From Pseudomonas sp. ACM7 (lineage in GTDB: Bacteria > Pseudomonadota > Gammaproteobacteria > Pseudomonadales > Pseudomonadaceae), in NCBI RefSeq assembly GCF_004136015.1, contig NZ_CP024866.1, positions 1,039,063 through 1,103,062 on the forward strand: 64,000 nt of DNA, given 5' to 3'. The notes beneath the pieces are model-generated. The model was given only the letters and a program-made list of their open reading frames with translations, did no database searches and had not been told where the DNA came from. This document shows positions 40,978 through 49,818 of this stretch, in pieces (the first letter of the stretch is position 1; every line of letters begins with the position of its first letter). The translations under genes and the position numbers were made by a program.

Positions 40978-43242
40978 TTAAAGCAACTCAAAACTCTGCT
41001 CCTTCACATCCTGAGAATCCAGACCGATCTGCACCCGGAACTCGCCCGGCTCGGCGGCGTATTCCAACTGAGCGTTGAAGAACTTCAAGTCGTTCTCATC
41101 AATGCTGAAGTGGACCGCTTTCTCTTCTCCTGCCTTGAGCATGATTTTTTGAAAGTTCTTCAGTTCTTTGACCGGACGGCTGAGGGAGCCAACGACATCG
41201 CGGATATACAGCTGAACCACCGTTTCGCCGTCGCGCTGGCCGGTATTCTTCACGATGACGCTGGCGACGAGCTTGTCGGTTTTGTTCAGTGTGGTCGAAG
41301 ACAGGGCCATGTCAGTCAGGCTGAAGTCGGTATAGCTCAGTCCATAGCCGAAGGGATAAAGCGGACCATCGGATTGATCGAAATATTGAGATGTGTAGTT
41401 GCGAGGCGCACCCGGCAGGTAGGGGCGGCCGGTGTTCAAGTGGCTGTAGTAAATCGGGATCTGCCCCACGGAGCGTGGAAAGGTGATGGGTAACTTGCCG
41501 GACGGGTTGTAGTCACCAAACAATACATCGGCAACGGCGTTGCCTCCCTCGGAGCCGCTGTACCAGGTTTCCAGAATCGCATCGGCCTGTTTCTGCTCCT
41601 TGCCGATGGAAAGTGGCCGGCCGTTCATCAATACCAGTATCAGCGGCTTGCCGGTGGCTTTCAGGGCGGCGATCAATTCACTCTGGCGCCCCGGCAGATC
41701 GAGGCTGGTTCGACTGGCCGCTTCATGAGACATACTGCGGGGCTCGCCCACCACTGCAATCACAACATCGGCTTGCTGTGCAGCCTTGACCGCTTCGTCA
41801 ATCATTTCTACTGCCGGCCGAGCGTCGTTCTCGATTTCGGCCACTCCCAGATATTTAACAACCTCCGGATCTTCCGTGAGATTGGCGCCTCGGGCATAGA
41901 TCAGCGAACCTTGGTTCATTGCGCTTTTCAGCCCGTCGTAGATCGTCACCGATTGCGAGGGCACGCCGCTTGCGGACCAACTGCCCATGATGTCGACGGT
42001 ACTTTTTGCCAACGGGCCTATGAGTGCGATCACGCCCTCTTTCTTTAGTGGCAAGAGCCCGTTTTCATTCTTCAGCAGCACCAATGTCTTGCGTGCCACC
42101 TCACGGGCCTGCGCTCTGTGCAGACGGTTTTCGGCATTGTTATCAGCGGGGTCTTCACCGGCAACGCCGATGCGCCGGTAAGGGTCTTCGAACAGCCCCA
42201 TGTCGTACTTGGCCCCCAGGACTTCCCGCACGGCGTTATCGATATTGCTCTGGGAAACAGCGCCAGACTCAAGCAGCCCGGGTAGCTCCGGGCCATAAGA
42301 GGAGTCGTTCATGCTCATATCAATACCGGCCCTGATCGCGAGCCTGGCCGCTTCGCGGTGATTCTTCGCAACGCCATGCTGAACCAGATCGGTTATCCCG
42401 TTATGGTCGCTGATGACCAGCCCCTTGAAGCCCCATGCTTTGCGAAGCAGGTCTTGCATCAACCATGCATTGGCAGCTGCTGGCACGCCATTTATCGAGT
42501 TAAGCGCTGCCATCATCGCTCCCGCGCCACCCTCAATCGCCGAACGATAAGGTGGCAGGTAGTCCTGGTACATCCTGGCCAGGCCCATGTCGACGCTGTT
42601 GTAGTCGCGTCCACCCTCGACAGCACCATACAACGCGAAGTGTTTGGCGCTGGCCATGATGCTGTCGGGTGCATTCAGGTTTTTGCCCTGGTAGGCCTGA
42701 ACCATCGTTTTGGCAATGCGCGAAACCAGATAGGTGTCTTCACCGAAGCCTTCGGAGGTGCGCCCCCAACGCGGATCACGGGCGATATCTATCATCGGTG
42801 CAAAGGTCAAATCGATACCGTCCGCACTGGCTTCTTTCGCCGCCGTTCGACCGCTCAACTCGATGGCATCCATATCCCAGCTGGAGGCCAACGCCAGGCC
42901 AATGGGAAAAATGGTTCGATGGCCGTGTATCACGTCCCAGCCGAAAAACATCGGTATTTTCAGGCGGCTTTGTTGAGCCGCGTCCTGCATGGGTCGGTTT
43001 ACGTAACGGCTCACAGAGCCGTACGTACCCCCAATGCGCCCGGCAGTGATTTCTTGGCACATCCTTTCGGGAGTCATCTTTTCATCAATAGCGATCAGCC
43101 GCAGTTGGCCGACTTTTTCTTCCAGGGTCATCTGATTCATCAGGTTGGTCACAAAGGCATCTTTGTTTGACGATGCCATATCGGCCAGGACGGGCAGACT
43201 TGTAAAACCGATCAGGGTACATAGCAGACGTAGTCTTTTCAT
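40978..43242 (-). CDS. bglX: Periplasmic beta-glucosidase (GH3)
   Basis: 754 residues. Signal peptide MKRLRLLCTLIGFTSLPVLA, then the GH3 TIM-barrel domain (about 25-350) with KHFALYGAVEGGRDYN and the nucleophile Asp in GLVISDHNG; a GH3 C-terminal alpha/beta domain (about 385-610) with IGPLAKSTVDIMGSWS; and a fibronectin-III-like end (about 650-740). Hydrolyses terminal beta-glucosides, possibly from periplasmic glucans. The ATG at 43242 has AGGGAAGGG upstream; the open frame extends 39 codons further without signal peptide. Confidence 0.93.
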   Translation of the reverse strand: MKRLRLLCTLIGFTSLPVLADMASSNKDAFVTNLMNQMTLEEKVGQLRLIAIDEKMTPERMCQEITAGRIGGTYGSVSRYVNRPMQDAAQQSRLKIPMFFGWDVIHGHRTIFPIGLALASSWDMDAIELSGRTAAKEASADGIDLTFAPMIDIARDPRWGRTSEGFGEDTYLVSRIAKTMVQAYQGKNLNAPDSIMASAKHFALYGAVEGGRDYNSVDMGLARMYQDYLPPYRSAIEGGAGAMMAALNSINGVPAAANAWLMQDLLRKAWGFKGLVISDHNGITDLVQHGVAKNHREAARLAIRAGIDMSMNDSSYGPELPGLLESGAVSQSNIDNAVREVLGAKYDMGLFEDPYRRIGVAGEDPADNNAENRLHRAQAREVARKTLVLLKNENGLLPLKKEGVIALIGPLAKSTVDIMGSWSASGVPSQSVTIYDGLKSAMNQGSLIYARGANLTEDPEVVKYLGVAEIENDARPAVEMIDEAVKAAQQADVVIAVVGEPRSMSHEAASRTSLDLPGRQSELIAALKATGKPLILVLMNGRPLSIGKEQKQADAILETWYSGSEGGNAVADVLFGDYNPSGKLPITFPRSVGQIPIYYSHLNTGRPYLPGAPRNYTSQYFDQSDGPLYPFGYGLSYTDFSLTDMALSSTTLNKTDKLVASVIVKNTGQRDGETVVQLYIRDVVGSLSRPVKELKNFQKIMLKAGEEKAVHFSIDENDLKFFNAQLEYAAEPGEFRVQIGLDSQDVKEQSFELL

Positions 43243-43465
43243 GATTCCCTTCCCTGCATAACGCTGTGGCGCACAGCCTCTGAAACGCCACCTTTCCTTG
43301 TATTGAAAATCAGAAAGCTGACGTTCAAACATTGCCGCTGACGGGTGTTGAAAACCCATTGAGCTTTCAGGAGCCGCCTAAAAATAGCGTAGTCGGTCCA
43401 ACGCTCCTGCCTGAGAGGAAAAATAGAACCGATCAAAAAATGAGTTTGATTCGGGCTTAAAACAA

Positions 43466-43481
43466 CTGTACAAAAACACAG
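43466..43481. promoter_or_regulatory. LexA (SOS) box
   Basis: CTGTACAAAAACACAG fits the gamma-proteobacterial LexA site CTGT-N8-ACAG exactly. A -10-like TATATT follows at 43482-43487, so bound LexA would block the promoter of the HTH gene that starts at 43520. Confidence 0.7.
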
Positions 43482-43519
43482 TATATTTTGAACCAGCACT
43501 CTTGAGCCCGGAGAACACC

Positions 43520-43837
43520 ATGGCCTCTCTTGCGATGAAAATCACCCTGGAACGTATCGCCCTTTTCCAATTCACCCCCGCACATTGCGCTCAGGCCCGA
43601 GCGATGCTGGGCTGGAGTGTGGAGGAGTTGTCTCGGGAATCCGGGGTTTCGGTTGACGCTATTCAGCGATTTGAGGATGAACGCGATGTGCTGGATGTTA
43701 CGCGGCTGGCACTGGCATATCGGTTTGAATCGGAGGGGTTGGTGTTCTTCCCGGGGTTTGTGCCGGAGAGAGGGATGAATGTGAGAGGGTCTACGCCTGA
43801 TCCGGTGGGGCGGGCGGATTATGCGATGGTTGAGTGA
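43520..43837 (+). CDS. Small HTH (XRE-like) protein under a LexA box
   Basis: 105 residues. An XRE-like HTH at about 25-65: CAQARAMLGWSVEELSRESG and VSVDAIQRFEDERD. The C-terminal 40 residues (GLVFFPGFVPERGMNVRGST) have no known fold. GGAG lies 7 bases before the ATG at 43520. The gene would be SOS-induced if the LexA box is functional. It lies 45 bases before the HigBA pair on the same strand, but that pair has its own promoter. Confidence 0.8.
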   Translation: MASLAMKITLERIALFQFTPAHCAQARAMLGWSVEELSRESGVSVDAIQRFEDERDVLDVTRLALAYRFESEGLVFFPGFVPERGMNVRGSTPDPVGRADYAMVE

Positions 43838-43848
43838 GAAATCATCGA

Positions 43849-43876
43849 TTGACGATTATTCCCATATAGGTATATT
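43849..43876 (+). promoter_or_regulatory. Promoter of the higBA operon
   Basis: TTGACG (43849-43854), 16-base spacer, TATATT (43871-43876). The toxin ATG starts at 43882, about where transcription should begin, which predicts a leaderless mRNA. Confidence 0.65.
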
Positions 43877-43881
43877 TTCGC

Positions 43882-44244
43882 ATGAGTACAAGGAAGTCAC
43901 TCCTGTGGGTTAGCAGCAGTAAGAAAGACCTCAAGCAAATGCCCGCAGATGTACAAGATGTTTTTGGTCATGCACTAGATCTGGCACAAAGCGGTGCAAA
44001 ACATCCCGACGCGAAGCCTCTAAAGGGTTTTGGAGGTGCAGGTGTGCTTGAGATGGTGGATGACTTCAATACGAACACCTATCGCGCCGTTTATACCGTT
44101 CGTTTTGGTAATGCCATTTATGTTCTGCACTGCTTTCAGAAGAAGTCGACTACGGGCATCACAACCACGCAGTGCGACATCGATTTGATCAGAAAGAGAC
44201 TTCAAGCGGCGCAGGATCACGCAAAAGGATCAGGAAATGATTGA
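43882..44244 (+). CDS. higB: HigB/RelE-superfamily toxin (Gp49-like)
   Basis: 120 residues of the phage-derived Gp49-like/HigB-1 family of ribosome-dependent mRNA interferases. KSLLWVSSSKKDLKQMPADV, AKPLKGFGGAGVLEMVDDF, and YRAVYTVRFGNAIYVLHCFQ with KKST are the conserved blocks. Toxin precedes antitoxin, as usual for higBA. No Shine-Dalgarno site precedes the ATG. The antitoxin start overlaps by 8 bases. Confidence 0.9.
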   Translation: MSTRKSLLWVSSSKKDLKQMPADVQDVFGHALDLAQSGAKHPDAKPLKGFGGAGVLEMVDDFNTNTYRAVYTVRFGNAIYVLHCFQKKSTTGITTTQCDIDLIRKRLQAAQDHAKGSGND

Positions 44245-44557
44245 AATCGAAGAGAGCAGCGGGAACGTCTATGAAGACCTCGGGACGCCCAACGCCAATG
44301 AAATGCGAGTCAAATCGCAACTGGCGGCCAAAATTGGCGAGATCATCAAGGCTCGCCATTTGACCCAAGTTCAAGCGTCAGAAATCTTGGGCCTCTCTCA
44401 ACCCAAGCTTTCTGAGATGTTGCGCGGAAAGTTTCGCGGCATCAGTGAAGCCAAGATGATGGAATGCCTTTCCCTGCTCGGACGTGACGTGCAGATCGTG
44501 ATCAAGACAGCCCCCCGATCACGAAAAGAGGGCCGTATTGAGGTGGTTTTCGCTTAA
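44237..44557 (+). CDS. higA: HigA-type XRE antitoxin
   Basis: 106 residues. HTH domain at about 30-85: AKIGEIIKARHLTQVQASEI and GLSQPKLSEMLRGKFRGISE, then VQIVIKTAPRSRKEGRIEVV at the C-terminus. Binds HigB and represses the operon in this family. Translationally coupled to the toxin. Confidence 0.92.
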   Translation: MIEIEESSGNVYEDLGTPNANEMRVKSQLAAKIGEIIKARHLTQVQASEILGLSQPKLSEMLRGKFRGISEAKMMECLSLLGRDVQIVIKTAPRSRKEGRIEVVFA

Positions 44558-44580
44558 GACGCTCAGCCCGGTTTTACACG

Positions 44581-45639
44581 CTATGCGTTCTGAGGCTCCA
44601 CCTGATCGCCAATGTTTTCCATCTCCGACCACCAAGTGCTACCCCGCTGCGGATACATCACATTGAACGCCTGACCCATCTGCGGCGTGGTGATCGAAAC
44701 ATTCCGCTCCCAGGCCAACGCCAGAATGCGGTCGAAGGGTTCGTACCAGGCGTGCATCGACAGGTCGAAGGTGCCGTTGTGAATCGGCAGTAACCAGCGG
44801 CCTTTGAGGTCGATGTGTGCTTGCAGGGTTTGCTCCGGTTGCATGTGCACATGTGGCCACTCGACGTTGTAGGCACCGGTTTCCATGAGCGTCAGGTCGA
44901 ACGGGCCGTATTGCTCACCGATGCGTTTGAAGCCATCGAAATAACCGCTGTCGCCGCTGAAGAAGATTCGCGTGTCGCCGTCGATCATCACCCACGAGGC
45001 CCACAGCGTGCTGTTGCCATCGAACAGACCGCGCCCGGAAAAGTGCTGCGAAGGCGTGGCGATGAACTGAATACCGTCGACCTCGGTGCCCTGCCACCAG
45101 TCCAGTTGTCGGACTTTGCTGGCATCGATGCCCCATTTGATCAGGGTGTCGCCCACGCCCAGCGGCGTCAGAAAGTACTGGGCCTTGTCCGCCAGTTTGA
45201 GCACCGCTTGATAATCGAGGTGGTCGTAGTGATCGTGGGACAGGATCACCGCTTCAATCGGCGGCAGCTCTTCGAGGCTGATAGGCGGCTGGTGGAAGCG
45301 CTTCGGGCCGGCCCATTGCACCGGTGAGGCTCGCTCGGCAAAGACCGGGTCGGTGATCCAGAATTTGTCCCGCAGTTTCAGCAGTACGGTGGAATGACCG
45401 AGTCGGTAAACGCTGTGGTTGGGAGCAGCGATCAACGCTGCCTGAGTCAGGGTTTGCACCGGGACAGGCGCCGTCGGGCGGGTGTCGTGCGGTTTGTGGA
45501 AGATCATGTTCCACATGATGCGCAGGGTTTTGCGAAAACCTTCGCGCTTTACCAGCGCATGATTTCGAAAGAGCCCTTCTACCTGACGGGAAGCTTCAGG
45601 CGTAGAGACGTTATCCGATGGGGAAGTTGATGTGGCCAT
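44581..45639 (-). CDS. Metallo-beta-lactamase-fold hydrolase (UlaG/NAPE-PLD-like)
   Basis: 352 residues. Metal site SHDHYDHLDY gives the HxHxDH motif; further ligands are in TPSQHFSGRG, FFSGDSGYFDG and LPIHNGTFDL. The last pattern and the length point to the N-acyl-phosphatidylethanolamine phospholipase D-like group; substrate unknown. The ATG at 45639 (MATSTSPSDN) is used. Divergent from the TetR gene, whose palindromic operator lies between them. Confidence 0.88.
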   Translation of the reverse strand: MATSTSPSDNVSTPEASRQVEGLFRNHALVKREGFRKTLRIMWNMIFHKPHDTRPTAPVPVQTLTQAALIAAPNHSVYRLGHSTVLLKLRDKFWITDPVFAERASPVQWAGPKRFHQPPISLEELPPIEAVILSHDHYDHLDYQAVLKLADKAQYFLTPLGVGDTLIKWGIDASKVRQLDWWQGTEVDGIQFIATPSQHFSGRGLFDGNSTLWASWVMIDGDTRIFFSGDSGYFDGFKRIGEQYGPFDLTLMETGAYNVEWPHVHMQPEQTLQAHIDLKGRWLLPIHNGTFDLSMHAWYEPFDRILALAWERNVSITTPQMGQAFNVMYPQRGSTWWSEMENIGDQVEPQNA

Positions 45640-45735
45640 GACTGAATGACTCCAGAAAAACCGCACAATTCGCGATTTCCGCTTGGGACGATAAATGGCC
45701 AAGGCACGCACGCATCAGCCGGAGATTCTATTGTT

Positions 45736-45775
45736 CACTGCACAGGATTAACAAATCATTACACTGCACAGTGTA
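45736..45775. promoter_or_regulatory. Palindromic operator between the MBL-fold and tetR genes
   Basis: TACACTGCACAGTGTA (45760-45775) is a perfect 16-bp palindrome. Its core CACTGCACAG recurs at 45736-45745. Placed between divergent genes it is the likely TetR-family binding site. Confidence 0.65.
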
Positions 45776-45852
45776 GTTTCTAGGTTGCATCAAAGCCGAT
45801 CACAAGTAAACTGCCGAGTGTAATTCTCACTTCTTCCTGCCGAAGCGTACTT

Positions 45853-46461
45853 ATGACAGCTCCACAGCGCCTCACTGACCGAAAACGTGAAGCCATCATT
45901 CAGGCGGCGATTGCCGAATTCCGTGCCAACGGTTTCGATATCACCAGCATGGACAAGATCGCCGCCACCGCCGGCGTGTCGAAGCGCACGGTGTACAACC
46001 ACTTCCCCAGCAAGGAAGAGTTGTTCGCCGAAATCCTCAATCAATTATGGGCGCGGGTGACGTCAGAACAGGAAACGCCCTACCACCCTGACCTGCCGCT
46101 GCGCGACCAGATGCGCCGGATGCTGATGGCGAAATTGCAGATGCTGGGCGATGACAATTTTCTCGACCTGGCGCGAGTGGCCATCGCCGCCACCATCCAT
46201 TCCCCCGAGCGCGCCCAGAATATGGTCGCCCGAATGGGTGAGCGCGAAGAGGGCCTGACGGTGTGGATCCGCGCTGCTCAGACTGATGGCCGTTTGAAGC
46301 CGGTGGCCCCCGAATTCGCCGCTCAACAGATTCAGGGAATGCTCAAATCCTTTGCATTCTGGCCGCAGATTTCCATGGGCCTGCCCGGCCTGTCAGCCGA
46401 AATGCAGACCACGGTGGTGGAGTCGGCGTTGGACATGTTTTTGGCCTGCTATCAGCTCTGA
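45853..46461 (+). CDS. TetR-family transcriptional regulator
   Basis: 202 residues. N-terminal HTH: FDITSMDKIAATAGVSKRTV then YNHFPSKEELF, a classic TetR recognition region. The C-terminal AefR-like domain contains LDLARVAIAATIHSPERAQN. Probable repressor of the divergent hydrolase gene and of itself. Confidence 0.92.
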   Translation: MTAPQRLTDRKREAIIQAAIAEFRANGFDITSMDKIAATAGVSKRTVYNHFPSKEELFAEILNQLWARVTSEQETPYHPDLPLRDQMRRMLMAKLQMLGDDNFLDLARVAIAATIHSPERAQNMVARMGEREEGLTVWIRAAQTDGRLKPVAPEFAAQQIQGMLKSFAFWPQISMGLPGLSAEMQTTVVESALDMFLACYQL

Positions 46462-46600
46462 ATCGAGTTGCAATAAATGACAAGGTCTGCCGATTTACCG
46501 ATTACAGGTCGCTCTGAATAAAACACCGCAATGTGTTTCAGAATGAAACTGGCGCTGGGGCTATAGTGAGCCTCAGTCCCAGCGCCATGCAGAGAGCACC

Positions 46601-47140
46601 ATGACCACCACGACTTCCGACACTCAACCCGCCCTCCCCATCGACCACCTGCGCTTTCATCGCCCCCACGCACATCTGGCGCCCACGTTCGGCAACGACA
46701 AGTTTGCCCTGCGCGCCGAGGCCTTCGCGCGGTTCTTCGGCACGCCGACCTTTCTCGGAGCGCAGACGCTGATCGTGGTGGTATGGATTTGCCTCAATCT
46801 GTTCGGCGTGGCCCACTTCGACCTCTACCCGTTCATCCTGCTCAACCTCGCATTCAGCCTGCAAGCGGCTTATGCCGCGCCGCTGATCCTGCTGGCCCAG
46901 ACCCGCCAGGCAGCACGCGACAAAGCCCAGTCTGAAGCCGATGCGCTACACCGCGAATCCCTCGCCGTGGCCAACAGTGAACGTCAGGCACAAGCGGCGC
47001 AGAACACCGCGCAACTGCTGGAACTGCTCGAGCAAAACACCCGGCTTACCGAAATGACCAAGGCCCTCACCGAACGCATCGAAAGCCTGACCTCGGAAAT
47101 GCATCAGCACTTCGTGCGCAAGGATCAGCCGAAGGTTTAG
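46601..47140 (+). CDS. DUF1003 family membrane protein
   Basis: 179 residues. Two membrane helices in the centre (FLGAQTLIVVVWICLNLFGV and YPFILLNLAFSLQAAYAAPL) followed by ILLAQTRQAARDKAQSEADA, the DUF1003 signature, and a C-terminal coiled coil. Function unknown; some members have been linked to CorA-like channels only by context. The following gene is convergent. Confidence 0.88.
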   Translation: MTTTTSDTQPALPIDHLRFHRPHAHLAPTFGNDKFALRAEAFARFFGTPTFLGAQTLIVVVWICLNLFGVAHFDLYPFILLNLAFSLQAAYAAPLILLAQTRQAARDKAQSEADALHRESLAVANSERQAQAAQNTAQLLELLEQNTRLTEMTKALTERIESLTSEMHQHFVRKDQPKV

Positions 47141-47147
47141 CGCTCGG

Positions 47148-48011
47148 TCAAGGCAATCGAAGCGCCCGCCCCAACTCATCGAACAACGTCACCACCGAGC
47201 GCAAGGCGCGGCAGTCCGGGCGGGTCAGCAACCAGAGCGCCGTGTCGTAACCGTGTAACGGCTCGCTCAACGGTTGCAGCCCTTCACCGATGAGGAAGTC
47301 CGGCAATGCCGCGACACCGAGCCCGGCCCGCACCAGCTCAGTCACCGACAACATGCTGTTGCAGCGATAACCCGGTGTGACGCCGGGCAACTGCTGACGG
47401 CGCCACACGACGGTGGGGTGATCGGGGAGGAAGTCGTCCGGGGCGATCCAGGTCAGCGAAGCCAAGTCTTCGGAATCGACCGATTTCAGATACGCCTCGC
47501 TGGCACAGACTCGATAGGAAACCTCCGCCAATCGCCGGCCCACCAGGTGTTCGGGCGGTGTGCGAGTCAGGCGCAAGGCGATATCCGCATCCCGGCGGCT
47601 GAGGTTGGCGAAGTCGTTGGACGTACTCAGCTCGATGGTCAACGCCGGGTAGCCGGGCATGAACCGCGCCAGCGCCGGCAGCAGCAAGCCTTGCAAGACC
47701 GAATCGGTGCAGGTCAGGCGCACCGTGCCGCTGATGACTTCACCGCCCTGCTCCACACCAATGCGCGCCGCCTCCAGCGCCTGTTCGGCCCGTTCAGCCT
47801 GCTCGGCCAGGGTCTGCGCCAAGGTGCTGGGCAAGTAGCCGGCGCGGCTTTTTTCGAACAGTTGCTGGCCCAGCGCGGCTTCCAGTCGGCGCACGGCGCG
47901 AAATACGGTCGAGACGTCAACCTTCAACAGCGTCGATGCCCGGGCCAGAGAACCGCCGCGCACCAGCGCGAGGATCAGGGACAGGTCGGGGTAATCCAGT
48001 CGATAGTGCAT
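47148..48011 (-). CDS. LysR-family transcriptional regulator
   Basis: 287 residues. HTH at about 15-45 (RGGSLARASTLLKVDVSTVF), then a substrate-binding domain with LTCTDSVLQGLLLPALARFM. The ATG at 48011 (MHYRLDYPDL) is the family-like start. The longer open frame runs across the intergenic region into the divergent gene and is rejected. Likely controls the divergent GATase-like/monooxygenase pair. Confidence 0.9.
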   Translation of the reverse strand: MHYRLDYPDLSLILALVRGGSLARASTLLKVDVSTVFRAVRRLEAALGQQLFEKSRAGYLPSTLAQTLAEQAERAEQALEAARIGVEQGGEVISGTVRLTCTDSVLQGLLLPALARFMPGYPALTIELSTSNDFANLSRRDADIALRLTRTPPEHLVGRRLAEVSYRVCASEAYLKSVDSEDLASLTWIAPDDFLPDHPTVVWRRQQLPGVTPGYRCNSMLSVTELVRAGLGVAALPDFLIGEGLQPLSEPLHGYDTALWLLTRPDCRALRSVVTLFDELGRALRLP

Positions 48012-48104
48012 CGGTGCATTGATCAATTGGGATAACGCCAATATTGAGTGCGTGAACGCCAATCTATAGTGGGTGCCAGGAATCAACAAGCGTGGAGCGC
48101 ACTC

Positions 48105-48812
48105 ATGGAAACCCGCCCAATCCGCATCGCCTTGATCGGCGATTACGACCCGCAAGTCACCGCTCACCAGGCCATCCCCATCGCCCTCAGCATGGCCGCC
48201 GAACAGGCGGGCACAGACGTGCAGCTCCAGTGGTTGGCCACCGACCGCATCAGCGCCGATGCGCCATTGGCTGGCTTCGACGGTTTCTGGTGCGTACCTG
48301 CCAGCCCTTACCACGATATGGACGGTGCGTTGCGGGCGATTCGTTTTGCCCGTGAACAGCAGCGACCGTTCCTTGGCACCTGTGGCGGTTTTCAACACGC
48401 CGTACTCGAATACGCTCGAAATGTCCTGGGTTGGGAAGATGCCGAACATGGCGAGACATCGCCCGATGCGACGCGAGCGCTGCTCACGCCACTGACCTGT
48501 TCGCTAGTGGAGGCCGTTGACAGCATTCATCTGGTTGAAGGCTCGTTGATCGCCCAGGCGTACGAAAACGCCGAGATTGTCGAAGGATATCGCTGCCGCT
48601 ACGGCGTTAATCCAGCGTTCGAACGTGAGTTGTTGACCCAACAGCTGTACGCCGTTGGACACGATTCAACCGGCGACTTGCGGGCGGTGGAACTCAAAGG
48701 TCATCCGTTCTTCGTCGCGACGCTGTTCCAACCTGAACGCGCCGCGCTCAAAGGCAATCTGCCGCCGCTGGTCCGTGCGTTGATCGCAGCCTGCAAGAGG
48801 CAGAAGTCATGA
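48105..48812 (+). CDS. CTP-synthase C-terminal-like class I amidotransferase homologue
   Basis: 235 residues. RIALIGDYDPQVTAHQAIPI and FLGTCGGFQHAVLEYARNVL (Cys in the nucleophile elbow) match the glutaminase half of CTP synthase, without the synthase half. The position of the catalytic His reads TLFQPERAAL, with Gln replacing the His of the FHPE motif, so normal glutaminase chemistry is doubtful. The family is known as CTP synthase C-terminal region-related proteins; role unknown. ATGA overlap with the next gene. Confidence 0.85.
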   Translation: METRPIRIALIGDYDPQVTAHQAIPIALSMAAEQAGTDVQLQWLATDRISADAPLAGFDGFWCVPASPYHDMDGALRAIRFAREQQRPFLGTCGGFQHAVLEYARNVLGWEDAEHGETSPDATRALLTPLTCSLVEAVDSIHLVEGSLIAQAYENAEIVEGYRCRYGVNPAFERELLTQQLYAVGHDSTGDLRAVELKGHPFFVATLFQPERAALKGNLPPLVRALIAACKRQKS

Positions 48813-49132
48813 TCGCCAAGACTCTGCCAGCGCCTTACTACGCGGTGATTTTTACCTCCCTGCGCACCGACGGTGATCACGGCTACGAGCAGGCCGCCAG
48901 GCGCATGGTCGAACTGGCCCGTGAGCAACCTGGTTTCCTGGGTGTGGAATCGGCTCGGGGTGAGGACGGGCTCGGGATTACGGTGTCCTACTGGGCCAGC
49001 GAAGCAGCGATCCTGGCGTGGAAACATCATCCCGAGCACAGTGAGATTCGCGAGCGCGGGCGGTCGACCTGGTATTCGTCTTGTCATACGCGGGTGTGCA
49101 AGGTTGAGCGGGCGTATGCGTTCAAGCAGTAA
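48809..49132 (+). CDS. Antibiotic biosynthesis monooxygenase-domain protein
   Basis: 107 residues, ABM/dimeric ferredoxin-like fold: YYAVIFTSLRTDGDHGYEQA, PGFLGVESARGEDGLGITVS and YWASEAAILAWKHHPEHSEI. Such proteins act as small oxygenases or as unassigned dimeric barrels. Start overlaps the previous stop by 4 bases, so both are made together. Confidence 0.88.
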   Translation: MIAKTLPAPYYAVIFTSLRTDGDHGYEQAARRMVELAREQPGFLGVESARGEDGLGITVSYWASEAAILAWKHHPEHSEIRERGRSTWYSSCHTRVCKVERAYAFKQ

Positions 49133-49155
49133 ATGATGCGGCGTTCTTCAGTCCG

Positions 49156-49234
49156 CCTTCGCGAGCAAGCCCGCTCCCACATTGGTCTTGTGATCGACAC
49201 ATAACCCATGTGGGAGCGGGCTTGCTCGCGAAGA
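49156..49234. repeat. Inverted REP pair
   Basis: CCTTCGCGAGCAAGCCCGCT ... faces GTGGGAGCGGGCTTGCTCGC; separates convergent genes. Confidence 0.9.
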
Positions 49235-49257
49235 GGCCAGCACAAACACCGCAAAAC

Positions 49258-49584
49258 TCAGCTCTGCACCAGACTGCGAACCGCCGAAATCTGCGGCACG
49301 TCCCGCCGATTCATGTACACCCGCAACGGCTCGGTGATGTTGATCCGGTCATCGATGTTCTGATCCAGCAACAACTGAATCAACTCACGCTTGAGCGTCA
49401 TGGCCTGCCCGGAATCTGGGGCCCAGACGAATTCACTGGTGGGAATAATGCCGTCATCCGCCACGTCCATGCCGAAGGCGTCTTCGCTGAAACGAACGAT
49501 GTAGTGGCCGGTCTTGCGATTGAGGCCGACGAAGCCTTTGAGTTGGTCGGCGGCCTGGCAGATGAGCTCGGAAGTGATGCGCAT
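49258..49584 (-). CDS. Conserved small protein of unknown function
   Basis: 108 residues starting MRITSELICQAADQLKGFVG. Contains GHYIVRFSEDAFGMDVADDG and a charged C-terminus. No signal peptide, membrane segment or recognised domain; composition fits a soluble cytoplasmic protein. The ATG at 49584 has GTGAGG in front; the upstream extension is Arg/Pro-rich and looks non-coding. Confidence 0.7.
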   Translation of the reverse strand: MRITSELICQAADQLKGFVGLNRKTGHYIVRFSEDAFGMDVADDGIIPTSEFVWAPDSGQAMTLKRELIQLLLDQNIDDRINITEPLRVYMNRRDVPQISAVRSLVQS

Positions 49585-49818
49585 GATAAACCTCACAGAA
49601 GGTCGCGAAGGACCGGTGATCGATGGTTTACACGCAGGGCAAGCGAATGGGCGTTCCCTCTGCCGGGGTAACTGCCGGGGCCAAGAGTACTGCAAAGAAG
49701 CGCACAAAAGCGCTGAAAAAATCTGCTTTAAACACGTTTATGTCGGTCTGACGATAGCGCAAGCGGCAATCAGTTGTTAAAAGAGACGTCTTTGAAAATC
49801 TGCGAAAGGACCTCGACC

